A stretch of DNA of 64,000 nt, from assembly GCA_015067615.1 (NCBI GenBank), contig SVMD01000004.1, forward strand, positions 93,908 through 157,907, in the 5' to 3' direction. The DNA is from Oscillospiraceae bacterium. GTDB taxonomy: Bacteria > Bacillota > Clostridia > Oscillospirales > Oscillospiraceae. This document shows positions 42,102-49,798 of this stretch, one piece after another. Position numbers and translations under genes: made by a program. Numbering within the stretch: position 1 is the first letter of the stretch; each line of letters starts with the position of its first letter. The notes beneath the pieces are model-generated. The model had not been told where the DNA came from, did not search any database, and worked only from the letters and a program-made list of their open reading frames with translations.

Positions 42102-42922
42102 TTCTTTCTCCTCCATGCGAACCAGGTGGCCAGGGTGTTGGTGATGAGGACCACGATCATCATCACGAAGGCGGTGCCGTAGGCATTCTCCGCCGAGGTG
42201 CCTTGGGTCAGCAGCATATACAGGTGGTACGGCAGGGCCATGGCAGGCTTCATCACGTCCTTGGGCACCTTGGACATGATCACGGCGCCGGTGAAGATCA
42301 GCGGCGCGCAAGCGCCCATGGCGTAGCAGCCGCCCAAAATCACGCCGGAAACCAGCTGAGGCAGGCACCGGGGGATCACAATGCGGCGGATGGTATAGGC
42401 CCGGGAGGCACCCATGGCGTAGGAGGCCTTCACCAGAGCGGGGTCCACCTCCCGCAGGGCCTTCTCCGCCCGGACCTGGATGAAGGGCAGGATCATGATG
42501 CCCTGGGTGATGCCGCCGGCCAGAACGCACTTGCCCCAGCCCAGGGCATGAACCAGCAGGCTGTAGCCAAACAGACCCATGACGATGGAGGGGACACCGG
42601 CCATACACTGCATGACCATGGCAATGCCCTGGGCCAGCCGGTCATGCTTGCAGTAGTAGACCTGGTAGATGGCGGTGGCGATGCCCAGGACCGTTGCGAA
42701 CAGGCAGGCGATGCCGGTATACCAGGCGGAGCCCACGATGGCGGGCAGGATGCCGCCCTCGGTGCCGATGATCAGGCCCTTGGGCACCTCCGTCAGGAAT
42801 TCCCAGGTAATGGCCCCGGCGCCCTTGACGAAGATCCAGGCAAAGAGGAAGAAGATGATGCCGAAGGTCAGACAGCAGGCGGAAACCGCCCAGATCTTAA
42901 TAAGAAATGTCTTGATTTTCAT
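42098..42922 (-). CDS. pstA: Phosphate-type ABC transporter permease, PstA-like (274 aa)
   Basis: Six predicted membrane segments. PstA features include the GTEGGILPAIVGS periplasmic loop and the cytoplasmic loop ASYAMGASRAYTIRRIVIPRCLPQLVSG. It overlaps pstC by 4 bases and pstB by 4 bases. The start has AAGGAGG upstream. The longer 568-residue frame in the ORF track is an artefact running through pstC. Confidence 0.9.
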   Translation of the reverse strand: MKIKTFLIKIWAVSACCLTFGIIFFLFAWIFVKGAGAITWEFLTEVPKGLIIGTEGGILPAIVGSAWYTGIACLFATVLGIATAIYQVYYCKHDRLAQGIAMVMQCMAGVPSIVMGLFGYSLLVHALGWGKCVLAGGITQGIMILPFIQVRAEKALREVDPALVKASYAMGASRAYTIRRIVIPRCLPQLVSGVILGGCYAMGACAPLIFTGAVIMSKVPKDVMKPAMALPYHLYMLLTQGTSAENAYGTAFVMMIVVLITNTLATWFAWRRKK

Positions 42923-43797
42923 ACCCAGCCGCCTCCTTTCAGCTTCCGCTTCAGGGCCTCGAAGCCTAAATTGATGGCGAACAGCAGGATCATCAGCACA
43001 AATCCCGCGGTGTACAGGGCGCTGTAGTGGGTGGAGCCCACCACGGCAATGCCCATTTCCATGGCGATGAGGGCGGAGATGGTCTCGCCCTTGCCCAGAA
43101 GGGTGGGTACGCCGATGGCATTGCCCATGACCATCATGACGGCCATGGTCTCGCCCATGGCCCGGCCGGTGGCCAGGGCCATGCTGATCAGGATGCCCCG
43201 GAGGGAAGCGGGCAGCACCATCTGCCCGGCCATGTACCATTTGGACACGCCCATAGCGTGGGAGGCGGCACGGTAACGGTTGCAGATGCGCACCATGGTG
43301 TCGCAGCAGGAGGAGATCATGTAGGGCAGGATCATGACGGACAGGACGATGCCGCCTGCCAGCACCGATTCTCCCGTGGCCATGCCGCATGTTTCGAAGA
43401 ATTTCACCACGATGTACAGTCCCACGAAGCCGTAGACCACGGAAGGGATGCTGGCCAGCAGGTCGATGTAGGGCATCACCAGGGTCCGCTGCCGCTCCGT
43501 GGCGGCGCAGGCCAGGTAGAGCGCGCAGCCCACGCCCACGATCAGGGCAAAGAACACCGCCAGGGCGGAAACGTACAGGGTGGAGAGGATCATATTCCGG
43601 AAGCCGAAGCTGGGGGCGTCGGAATAGATGATGGGCCGCCAGGAGTCCCCCAGCAGCAGCGCCTTCAGCCCCACCTCCCGGATGGCAGGCAGGCTCTCCC
43701 GGAAGATAAAGAAGATCAAAAAGGCCAGAAGCAGCACCGTAATGAGGGTCAGGGCTCCCAAAAGGAGCTGAATCAGCCGATCCTCCGCTTTTCGCAC
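42919..43797 (-). CDS. pstC: Phosphate-type ABC transporter permease, PstC-like (292 aa)
   Basis: Six membrane segments and typical PstC motifs: the IPSVVYGFVGL stretch, SHAMGVSKWYMAGQMVLPASLRG cytoplasmic loop and GRAMGETMAVMMVMGN. GTG start with GGGG upstream. It follows the rhodanese-PstS gene after 88 bases that contain a terminator hairpin overlapping promoter-like hexamers. Confidence 0.9.
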   Translation of the reverse strand: MRKAEDRLIQLLLGALTLITVLLLAFLIFFIFRESLPAIREVGLKALLLGDSWRPIIYSDAPSFGFRNMILSTLYVSALAVFFALIVGVGCALYLACAATERQRTLVMPYIDLLASIPSVVYGFVGLYIVVKFFETCGMATGESVLAGGIVLSVMILPYMISSCCDTMVRICNRYRAASHAMGVSKWYMAGQMVLPASLRGILISMALATGRAMGETMAVMMVMGNAIGVPTLLGKGETISALIAMEMGIAVVGSTHYSALYTAGFVLMILLFAINLGFEALKRKLKGGGWV

Positions 43798-43828
43798 AGG
43801 TCATCCCCTCTTTCTGTCAGATAAGGTT

Positions 43829-43858
43829 AGAATACCAAAAAGGCTGCCATGCCGTCAA
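43829..43858 (-). promoter_or_regulatory. Promoter-like hexamers overlapping the pstS-pstC terminator
   Basis: On the minus strand TTGACG lies in the loop of the terminator and TATTCT follows after 18 bases. This could give pstCAB a separate basal promoter. Confidence 0.3.
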
Positions 43859-43870
43859 GACATGGCAGCC
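43837..43870 (-). terminator. Terminator between the rhodanese-PstS gene and pstC
   Basis: On the minus strand GGCTGCCATG / CATGGCAGCC with a 9-base loop is followed by T5. It should keep the binding-protein mRNA more abundant than the permease mRNA, the usual arrangement in pst operons. Confidence 0.8.
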
Positions 43871-43885
43871 AAATCGGCGGATAAA

Positions 43886-45556
43886 TTAGTAAGCGGGGAT
43901 GTAGCCGTTCTCGATAACGATGGCACGGCCGGTGTCGGAGAAGATGTAGTCCACGAAGGCCTTCTCAGCGGCATCCAGCTCCCGGTTGATCACGAACAGA
44001 ACGGGGCGCTGGATCTTGTAGCTGCCGTTCAGGATGTTCTCTTCGCTGGGCTCCACGCCGTCCACCTTGAAGGCGTACAGGCCGTCCTGGTTCTGGTTGT
44101 AGACACCGTAGCCGGCGTAGCCGATGGCGTACTCATTCTCCATGATCTTGGCAGCCAGAGCACCCATGGAGGGAGTCTGGATGGCGTTCTCGGAGATGGG
44201 AGTGCCCTGCATCACGTTCTTTTCGAAGACCTCGGCGGCGCCGCCGGACAGGTCACGGATGACAACGACGATCTCCTTGTGCTCCAGGGAGGCGTCCAGC
44301 TCGTCCCAGTAGCCGATCTCGCCGGAGAAGATCTTGCGGATGGTGTCGGTGTCCAGATCCTCGATCAGAGCGCAGATGGGGTTATTCTTGTTGACGGAGA
44401 TGGTCAGAGCATCGGAGGCGACCATGAACTCGGTGTAGCCGGCGCCCAGGGAGTCCTTCTCGGAATCCTTCACGGCACGGGCCAGCATGCCAAAGTCGGC
44501 AGTGCCGTCGATGACGCTCTTGGGGCCGTCGCCGGAGCCGCCGGAGGTGACGGCGATGTCGATCTCCTCAGCGGGGAAAGCGGGGTTGACCTTGTCCCAG
44601 GTGCCGTACTCAGCCTGGTAGGCAACGCCGATGGAGGCGATGACGGGAGCCAGGGTGGAGGAGCCGGCAAAGTGGATCTGGGGGTCGATCTCACCCACAG
44701 GAGCGGGCTCGATGGTGTCGGGGTAGGTCTCGGACCAGGCGGTGAAGCCGCCCTCCAGGGTGTAGACCTTGCTCATGTCGTAGCCCAGAGCGGACAGCAC
44801 ATTGGTGGTAGCCTGGGCATAGCGCTTGCCGGAGTAGCAGATGACAACGATGTTCTTATCCAGATCACGGGTGGCAACCTGCATGGTGGCAACACCGGCA
44901 TTGAAGTCGCCTTCCTTGGCGGCGTCCATGTCGAAGCCCTTGGCGCCGGGGATGTGGGCGGTCTCGTAGTCGGCGGCCTTACGGACGTCGAAGAACACAT
45001 AGCCCTCGTCGTTCAGCACAGCCAGAGCGTCGGCGGGGGTGATGTACTGCATGGCCACGTCCTCAGCGGGGGCCACGATCTCGGTAGAGACCTCCACCTT
45101 GTCGGGGTAGGTCTCGGTCCAGGCAGTGTAGCCGCCCTCCAGGGTGTACACCTTGGTCATGTCGTAACCCAAAGCAGCCAGCACATTGGTGGTGGCCTGA
45201 GCGTAGCGCTTGCCGGAGTAGCAGATGATGACGATGTTCTTGTCCAGATCCTGGGTGGCGGTCTTCATGGTAGCCACGCCGGCGGCGAAGTCGCCTTCCT
45301 TGGCGGCGTCCATATCGTGACCCTCAGCACCGGGGATGTGGGAGGTCTGGTGATCGGCGGCCTTACGGACGTCGAAGAAGATGTAGCTGTCGTCCTCCAG
45401 AACGGCCAGGGCGTCAGCGACAGAGATGTACTGCATGGCCACATCTTCGGCGGGAGCAGTGACATCCACAGGATTCTCAGCGGGAGCCTTGTTGCAGCCG
45501 GCGAAGACGGGCAGGACCATCAGCACGCACAGCAGCAGAGCAATGAACTTTTTCAT
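43886..45556 (-). CDS. Lipoprotein fusing two rhodanese domains to a PstS-like binding domain (556 aa)
   Basis: A signal peptide with lipobox VFAGC (Cys21) leads to two tandem rhodanese domains (about 40-155 and 168-283) and a PstS-type oxyanion-binding domain (about 293-556). Each rhodanese has a complete six-residue loop CYSGKR with its Cys (112 and 240), plus FDVRKAADH/Y and LEGG(Y/F)TAW motifs. The PstS part has FAGSSTLAP and TSGGSGDGP, which bind phosphate in PstS. Rhodaneses move sulfane sulfur between donors and acceptors and are normally separate proteins. The gene heads the pstCAB-HAD operon and is divergent from two TVP38 proteins. The start at 45556 has GGAGGAAAG upstream. The true ligand could be phosphate or another tetrahedral or sulfur-containing anion. 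Confidence 0.88.
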   Translation of the reverse strand: MKKFIALLLCVLMVLPVFAGCNKAPAENPVDVTAPAEDVAMQYISVADALAVLEDDSYIFFDVRKAADHQTSHIPGAEGHDMDAAKEGDFAAGVATMKTATQDLDKNIVIICYSGKRYAQATTNVLAALGYDMTKVYTLEGGYTAWTETYPDKVEVSTEIVAPAEDVAMQYITPADALAVLNDEGYVFFDVRKAADYETAHIPGAKGFDMDAAKEGDFNAGVATMQVATRDLDKNIVVICYSGKRYAQATTNVLSALGYDMSKVYTLEGGFTAWSETYPDTIEPAPVGEIDPQIHFAGSSTLAPVIASIGVAYQAEYGTWDKVNPAFPAEEIDIAVTSGGSGDGPKSVIDGTADFGMLARAVKDSEKDSLGAGYTEFMVASDALTISVNKNNPICALIEDLDTDTIRKIFSGEIGYWDELDASLEHKEIVVVIRDLSGGAAEVFEKNVMQGTPISENAIQTPSMGALAAKIMENEYAIGYAGYGVYNQNQDGLYAFKVDGVEPSEENILNGSYKIQRPVLFVINRELDAAEKAFVDYIFSDTGRAIVIENGYIPAY

Positions 45557-45562
45557 GTCTTT
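44795..45562 (-). repeat. 384-bp tandem duplication encoding the two rhodanese domains
   Basis: Matching DNA such as CAGCACATTGGTGGT begins at 44795 and again at 45179, exactly 384 bases (128 codons) apart. The two domains are nearly identical around the active Cys, so the duplication is recent. Outer bounds are approximate. Confidence 0.75.
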
Positions 45563-45605
45563 CCTCCATAAATGATAATTTAAGCCATTTTTCATAGCTT
45601 TGACC

Positions 45606-45635
45606 ATGGTAGCACCCCTTTGCTTTTCTTGTCAA
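45606..45635 (-). promoter_or_regulatory. Promoter for the rhodanese-PstS operon
   Basis: On the minus strand TTGACA and TACCAT are separated by 18 bases, about 50 bases before the lipoprotein ATG. Confidence 0.55.
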
Positions 45636-45695
45636 CGAAATCGGCCTTATCATCGCAAATCAAGAATATACCGCCTTTTTATCGGTTTTTTCGGT

Positions 45696-45724
45696 TTGAC
45701 ATTTTCTGGCTCTTTCGGGACAAT
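45696..45724 (+). promoter_or_regulatory. Promoter for the TVP38 operon
   Basis: TTGACA and GACAAT are separated by 17 bases. The whole element is strikingly similar to the promoter at 51445-51473 (TTGACATTTT start and TTCGG just before the -10), which supports this assignment over the nearby TATAAT at 45729. Confidence 0.6.
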
Positions 45725-45758
45725 ATTTTATAATATATTTTCCAAGGAGGGATCGGAT

Positions 45759-46427
45759 ATCAGGGATTCCTTAAAAAAGAAGCTGCTGACCGGGATTGTC
45801 CTTGCCGTATTTGTCCTGCTGAGCTGGTACGCGGCCACTGTCGTGACGCCGGAACAGCTGCAACGGGCGCTGGAAGCCCTGGGTCCCCTGGCAGCAGCGG
45901 GCTATATCGGCGCGTTTACCATCCTGCCTGCCTTTTTCTTCCCGGTGGCAGTGCTGGCCCTGGCCGGAGGACTGCTGTTCGAGCTGTTTTGGGGCAGCAT
46001 TTATACCTTTATCGGCGCGATCCTCAACTGCGCCCTGATGTTTCTGCTGGCCAGGACTCTGGGCCGCAGGCAGGTTCAGCAGCTGGTGCGCAAAAAGCTG
46101 CCTGTCCAATGGCAAAAACGTCTGGAGGGTCTGGGCGGAAAAGAGGGTGCACTGCTGCTTGTCATTCTGCGTCTGATCCCGGCGGTGCCCTACAATCTCA
46201 TTAACTACGCCTTCGGCCTGACGGAAATGAAGCTATCCACCTATCTGCTGTTTTCCGCCGTCGGCATCATCCCCGGTACGTTGGCCTTCATCAACATCGG
46301 CGACAAGGCCCTCTCCCCCGGGTCCCCGGATTTCTGGCTCGCTGTCGGCCTGCTGGTTGCGCTGCTGGCTGTCACCGCCCTGCTGGGCAAAAAATGTTTC
46401 CCAAAGGAGAAAGATCATGAACAATAA
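45759..46427 (+). CDS. TVP38/TMEM64 (DedA-like) membrane protein, possible ATC start (222 aa)
   Basis: Five to six hydrophobic segments and the SNARE-associated/DedA-like core: FTILPAFFFPVAVLALAGGLLFELFWGS, GRRQVQQLV and ILRLIPAVPYNLINYAFGL. AAGGAGG at 45744-45750 has no ATG, GTG or TTG at usable distance; the codon at the ideal 8-base spacing is ATC (45759). The next in-frame candidate is CTG 32 bases away. I place the start at ATC with this caveat; an ATG to ATC change or base error is possible. The family resembles YdjX/YdjZ of Escherichia coli; the function is not known. It overlaps the next TVP38 gene by 11 bases. Confidence 0.8.
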   Translation: MRDSLKKKLLTGIVLAVFVLLSWYAATVVTPEQLQRALEALGPLAAAGYIGAFTILPAFFFPVAVLALAGGLLFELFWGSIYTFIGAILNCALMFLLARTLGRRQVQQLVRKKLPVQWQKRLEGLGGKEGALLLVILRLIPAVPYNLINYAFGLTEMKLSTYLLFSAVGIIPGTLAFINIGDKALSPGSPDFWLAVGLLVALLAVTALLGKKCFPKEKDHEQ

Positions 46428-47127
46428 GAAAACTGTCCGTAAATACAGCCGCCTGCTGATCCTGCTCTGCGTTGCTGTGCTGCTGATCGTCTATCTGGCC
46501 GTTCCCGGCGTCAACAGCGCCGTGACCGAGGCGGTGGCGGTGCTGGGCTCTGCCAACCTGGATAAGGTGGCCGCCTATATCCGCTCCTTCGGCGGCTGGG
46601 CCATGGCCTTCTCCTTTGCGCTGATGGTCTTTTCCTCTCTCATCGCCCCCCTGCCCGCCTTTATGATCACCCTCTCCAACGCCGCTATCTTCGGCTGGTG
46701 GCAGGGCGCCATCCTCTCCTGGTCCAGCGCCATGGTGGGCGCCGCCCTGTGCTTCGGCATCAGCCGGGCCCTGGGCCGCGACGTGGTGGAAAAGTTCGCC
46801 GGAAAGGGCGCTCTGGCTTCCGTGGAGGGCTACTTTGAAAAATACGGCACCCGGACCATCCTGATCTGCCGGCTGCTGCCCTTCGTGTCCTTCGACGCGG
46901 TGAGCTATTTTGCAGGTCTGACCCCCATGGGCTTTATCCCCTTCTTCATCGCCACCGGCATCGGCCAGACCCCCGCCACCATCGTCTATTCCTATGTGGG
47001 CGGCATGCTCACCGGCGGTGCCAAATTCCTGATGATCGGTCTGCTGTGCCTGTTCTCCCTGGCGATCCTGGCCTCCATCATCAAGCAGATCTATACCGAC
47101 CACCAGAAGAGGAAAGCCAATGTCTAA
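46417..47127 (+). CDS. TVP38/TMEM64 (DedA-like) membrane protein (236 aa)
   Basis: A second, different member of the same family, with five to six membrane segments and the motif set PLPAFMITLSNAAIFGWWQG, GISRALGRDVVEKF and ICRLLPFVSFDAVSYFAGLTPM. ATG with AAAGGAG upstream, inside the end of the preceding gene; it overlaps the next gene by 8 bases. Two adjacent TVP38 genes recall ydjX and ydjZ of Escherichia coli. The tight overlaps argue that the three proteins work together. Confidence 0.88.
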   Translation: MNNKKTVRKYSRLLILLCVAVLLIVYLAVPGVNSAVTEAVAVLGSANLDKVAAYIRSFGGWAMAFSFALMVFSSLIAPLPAFMITLSNAAIFGWWQGAILSWSSAMVGAALCFGISRALGRDVVEKFAGKGALASVEGYFEKYGTRTILICRLLPFVSFDAVSYFAGLTPMGFIPFFIATGIGQTPATIVYSYVGGMLTGGAKFLMIGLLCLFSLAILASIIKQIYTDHQKRKANV

Positions 47128-47884
47128 GCGGGGTAACATGGTGGTGCGGATCCACCAGGCGGTTTCCTTCCATGCTTTCATGACCCGGATCCCCAGGACG
47201 GAGGCGGTATTCTGGCCCGGCTGCGCCCTGATGACGCTGGACCCGGCAATTCTGAACAGAACTCTGGAAGTGCTGAAACGGGCTGAGCCGGGGATCCAAA
47301 TGGCTGCGGCCTGCTGCGGCAATCCCACAGCCAGCCTGTTCCCGGAAGCACTGAATCAGCGGAAGCAGAAGCTGCTGACGCTGCTTGAAAGCAAAGGTGT
47401 AAAGCGGATCTACACCGCCTGTCCCAACTGCACCTTGCAGCTGCGAAAGTTTGGTCTGGAGGTTATTCCCATCTGGCAGGTTTTGGCGGAATGCCTCACT
47501 GCTGACGATCTTTCAGCCCTCAGCGGCAGCTACGTCTGGCACGATCCCTGCCCCACCCGAAACGATCATTTACAGCAGGAAGCGGTACGGAAGATTCTTG
47601 CCCTTCGTGGCTGCGACTGCACCGAGCCCATCCACACCGGCTGCAAAACCCTCTGCTGCGGCAACCGGAAGATGCTTCACTGCACCAATCCGGAAGCCAG
47701 CCGGAAAATCCGGGAGAAGCGGCTGGCGGAATTTCCGGAGGACCGGACCATTGCCAGCTCCTGCGAGGGCTGCCTGTCCGCTTTCCGGGGCGCAGGCCGG
47801 GATACGGCCCACCTGCTGGAAATCCTCTTCGGAAAAAGCAAATCCCGGGGCTGGGGCAACCGGATCAAAAACACCTGGAAATAA
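47120..47884 (+). CDS. Two-CCG-domain Cys-rich (Fe-S)-type protein (254 aa)
   Basis: Two CCG (Cys-rich, heterodisulfide-reductase-like) domains: the first has PGCAL, AACCGNPTASL and TACPNC; the second has HDPCPTR, TLCCGNRKML and SSCEGC. In other proteins such CCG domains bind an unusual iron-sulfur cluster. There are no ferredoxin-type CxxCxxC motifs, so electron transfer would need a partner. It overlaps the second TVP38 gene by 8 bases and is followed by a terminator. In Escherichia coli the corresponding cluster has a ferredoxin-like gene ydjY between two TVP38 genes, a loose parallel. Confidence 0.8.
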   Translation: MSKRGNMVVRIHQAVSFHAFMTRIPRTEAVFWPGCALMTLDPAILNRTLEVLKRAEPGIQMAAACCGNPTASLFPEALNQRKQKLLTLLESKGVKRIYTACPNCTLQLRKFGLEVIPIWQVLAECLTADDLSALSGSYVWHDPCPTRNDHLQQEAVRKILALRGCDCTEPIHTGCKTLCCGNRKMLHCTNPEASRKIREKRLAEFPEDRTIASSCEGCLSAFRGAGRDTAHLLEILFGKSKSRGWGNRIKNTWK

Positions 47885-47885
47885 C

Positions 47886-47914
47886 AAAAACGGCACCAAA
47901 ATGGTGCCGTTTTT
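47886..47914 (+). terminator. Terminator of the TVP38 operon
   Basis: A 12-bp stem AAAAACGGCACC / GGTGCCGTTTTT with a 5-base loop continues into CG, starting right after the CCG gene. Confidence 0.85.
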
Positions 47915-47935
47915 CGTATTCTGAGCAGGTAAAAT

Positions 47936-48115
47936 ATCGTTTAGCGTCTTAAGGCCCCCTTGCCTAAAGGGGGCTGTCAGCGAAGCTGACTGGGGGATAT
48001 TGTGCCGCGTTAGCGGCACATCGCCCTTCGGGCGAGAATCCCTCCGCCCCTTCGGGGCACCTCCCTTTAGGCAAGGGAGGCTTTGGTGCGATGCTGACTT
48101 CTAAAGCTAAACGAT
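47936..48115. mobile_element. MITE-like palindromic element, copy 1 (180 bp)
   Basis: Terminal inverted repeats ATCGTTTAGC and GCTAAACGAT enclose a chain of nested palindromes (TGTCAGCGAAGCTGAC, GTGCCGCGTTAGCGGCAC, CGCCCTTCGGGCG) and GCCTCCCTTGCC-like flanks. No ORF is present. Copy 2 at 52789-52943 has the same layout and one identical terminus. This is a non-coding element of the kind scattered in gut Clostridia genomes. Confidence 0.7.
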
Positions 48116-48134
48116 CATTTATCTCGCTACATGC

Positions 48135-48803
48135 TCACCGGATATCCCGGTATCTGCGGGCGATCTCCCGGATATCCACGCCGCTGCGGTAGAGGCAGCG
48201 GAGATAAAACATCTGCCACATGGTGATCAGGGGGCAGCGCTTTTCATAGCGCCGGCCGGAGGTGATGATGGTTCCGGGCAGCTGGCAGATGGGGATTCCC
48301 TTCATCCGCCGGGAAAACTCGTAGTCCTCCATAATGGGCAGGTCCGGGAAGCCGCCCTTTTCCCCGAACAGCGATTTGGTGACCCAGATGCCCTGATCGC
48401 CGAAGGCAATGCCTTTTCTGGCCCGGCGGTTGGACAGATAGGTGTTGCAGCCCATGAAAGGCCCCTGATAGTCGAAGCCGATATGAAAGCATCCCCACCG
48501 GGCACCGGTTTCCACAGCGGCGGAAATCTGGCAGTGGGCCTCCACAGGGATCCGACTGTCGCAGTGGACAAACCACAGCACATCGGCGGAAGCCTGTTTC
48601 GCGGCAAAATTCATCTGATTGGCCCGGCCTTTGGGACACTTCAAAACCGGGTAGCGGCTGCCGATTTTGGCAAGGGTGTCGTCGGTGCTGCCGCCGTCGG
48701 CAAAGAGGATCTCCCAGTCCCCGGGCAGGGCATCCAGCTGACGCAGCATCGCTTCGATGGTGCTGCTCTCATTATAAATAGGGATGATCAGGGAAATCTT
48801 CAT
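48135..48803 (-). CDS. TIGR04283-type glycosyltransferase (222 aa)
   Basis: A GT-A fold glycosyltransferase with the N-terminal SLIIPIYNESSTIEAML, the DGGSTDDT nucleotide-sugar part, KCPKGRANQMNFAA and a late GRRYEKRCP. These match the small TIGR04283 family, which databases label arsenosugar biosynthesis glycosyltransferase. No ArsS or other arsenosugar genes are in the window, so the label is a family name, not a demonstrated role. It is last of a four-gene overlapping operon. Confidence 0.85.
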   Translation of the reverse strand: MKISLIIPIYNESSTIEAMLRQLDALPGDWEILFADGGSTDDTLAKIGSRYPVLKCPKGRANQMNFAAKQASADVLWFVHCDSRIPVEAHCQISAAVETGARWGCFHIGFDYQGPFMGCNTYLSNRRARKGIAFGDQGIWVTKSLFGEKGGFPDLPIMEDYEFSRRMKGIPICQLPGTIITSGRRYEKRCPLITMWQMFYLRCLYRSGVDIREIARRYRDIR

Positions 48804-49798
48804 GCCAGGAAGTCCTTTCTGACGTAGTTTTCCAGGATATTCTCCAGGAAGGCGGGCTCTAAGTAGGCCTTCAGCTTATGAAAGGTGTCGGAGTTGGTCA
48901 GCTGCCGTCCCGGCTGGCAGTACTCCCGATAGGCCATAGCGCACCAGGTGACGCCCCGGAGGCAGGTGACCGTGAAGTACAGGGGCAGCCGTGCAGGCAG
49001 CGTGGAGCAATCCATCCGATCCCCCACAGCAGCCACATAGTCCGCCGCAAACTGCTTCACCTGCTCCGGCGTTAAGATCACGTCGGTTTTCCAGAAGGTG
49101 GTGGTGGGGGCCAGGAAATGGCCCAGGTCCTGGGCAGGCTCTGAAATCAGGGGCTTCTCCCAGTCCACCAGGTAGCTCTGTCCGCCCTCGTTGATCAGAA
49201 AATTGCCGGAATTCAGCTCCGTGTTCACCATGCAGGCCGGGGCATCGGAGGGCTCTGACAGAGGCAGCTTTCCGATTTCCGCCACCAGGGTTTTCAGCAG
49301 GGAAATAACCTGGGGATCGGCAGCCTCCCAGTCATAGTAGTGCTGCACCATTTCCAGGCACTCCTGATAGATGGCCAGGGCCGGAGCCTCCGGGCGGACA
49401 AGGCGGGAGGAAGCCGGAATGGGCGTACTGTGGATATCCGCCAGAATCTGGGCGGCGATGGACATATCCGTTTCGTAGCGCAGGGCACGGCCGGGAAGGT
49501 ATTCCATCACCAGCATACCCTGCTCCGGGAAACAGACAATAGGCTTCGGGGTCCTTCCGCTGACGGCCAGGCCCTCCAGCGCGGAAAATTCGTAGCTGAT
49601 CTGATCCTCCAGATGCATCTGGCTGCCGGTATTGATCCGCAGCACCAGCTTTTTACTGGAAATCGGATGGGTGAATACGTAATTTAAATTGTATTCCCCC
49701 TGGCCCAGGACGGAAAAATCCAGCGTGGTTCCCTCCGGAATGCCAAGAGGAGCCAGAAAGGCTTCGCTGTTCAGAAAGGGCAGATATTGGGTGATCAC
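48800..49798 (-). CDS. APH/choline-kinase-fold phosphotransferase-like protein (332 aa)
   Basis: An aminoglycoside-phosphotransferase-fold protein with an N-lobe (about 1-95, KLVLRINTGS), a hinge VMEYLPGRAL and a C-lobe. The usual catalytic HxDxxxxN is NTELNSGN here (Asn192, Glu194), so the catalytic Asp is replaced by Glu, while the metal-binding Asp212 in LVDWEKP is kept. GTG start overlapping the TIGR04282 gene stop by 4 bases. The substrate is unknown; a small sugar or nucleoside from the adjacent enzymes is possible. Confidence 0.8.
   Translation of the reverse strand: MITQYLPFLNSEAFLAPLGIPEGTTLDFSVLGQGEYNLNYVFTHPISSKKLVLRINTGSQMHLEDQISYEFSALEGLAVSGRTPKPIVCFPEQGMLVMEYLPGRALRYETDMSIAAQILADIHSTPIPASSRLVRPEAPALAIYQECLEMVQHYYDWEAADPQVISLLKTLVAEIGKLPLSEPSDAPACMVNTELNSGNFLINEGGQSYLVDWEKPLISEPAQDLGHFLAPTTTFWKTDVILTPEQVKQFAADYVAAVGDRMDCSTLPARLPLYFTVTCLRGVTWCAMAYREYCQPGRQLTNSDTFHKLKAYLEPAFLENILENYVRKDFLA

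Noticed and set aside
41352-42608. 418-residue minus-strand ORF as an extended pstB
   Set aside because: Only the part from 42101 is PstB-like. The upstream part is pstA in another frame.
42098-43804. 568-residue minus-strand ORF
   Set aside because: The C-terminal half is pstA; the N-terminal half is pstC read in the wrong frame. Each gene has its own start and ribosome binding site with 4-base overlap.
47936-48115. Structured non-coding RNA or riboswitch
   Set aside because: The palindromes match a second copy at 52789 with the same terminus and different gene context, which fits a MITE-like element better than a gene-specific RNA.
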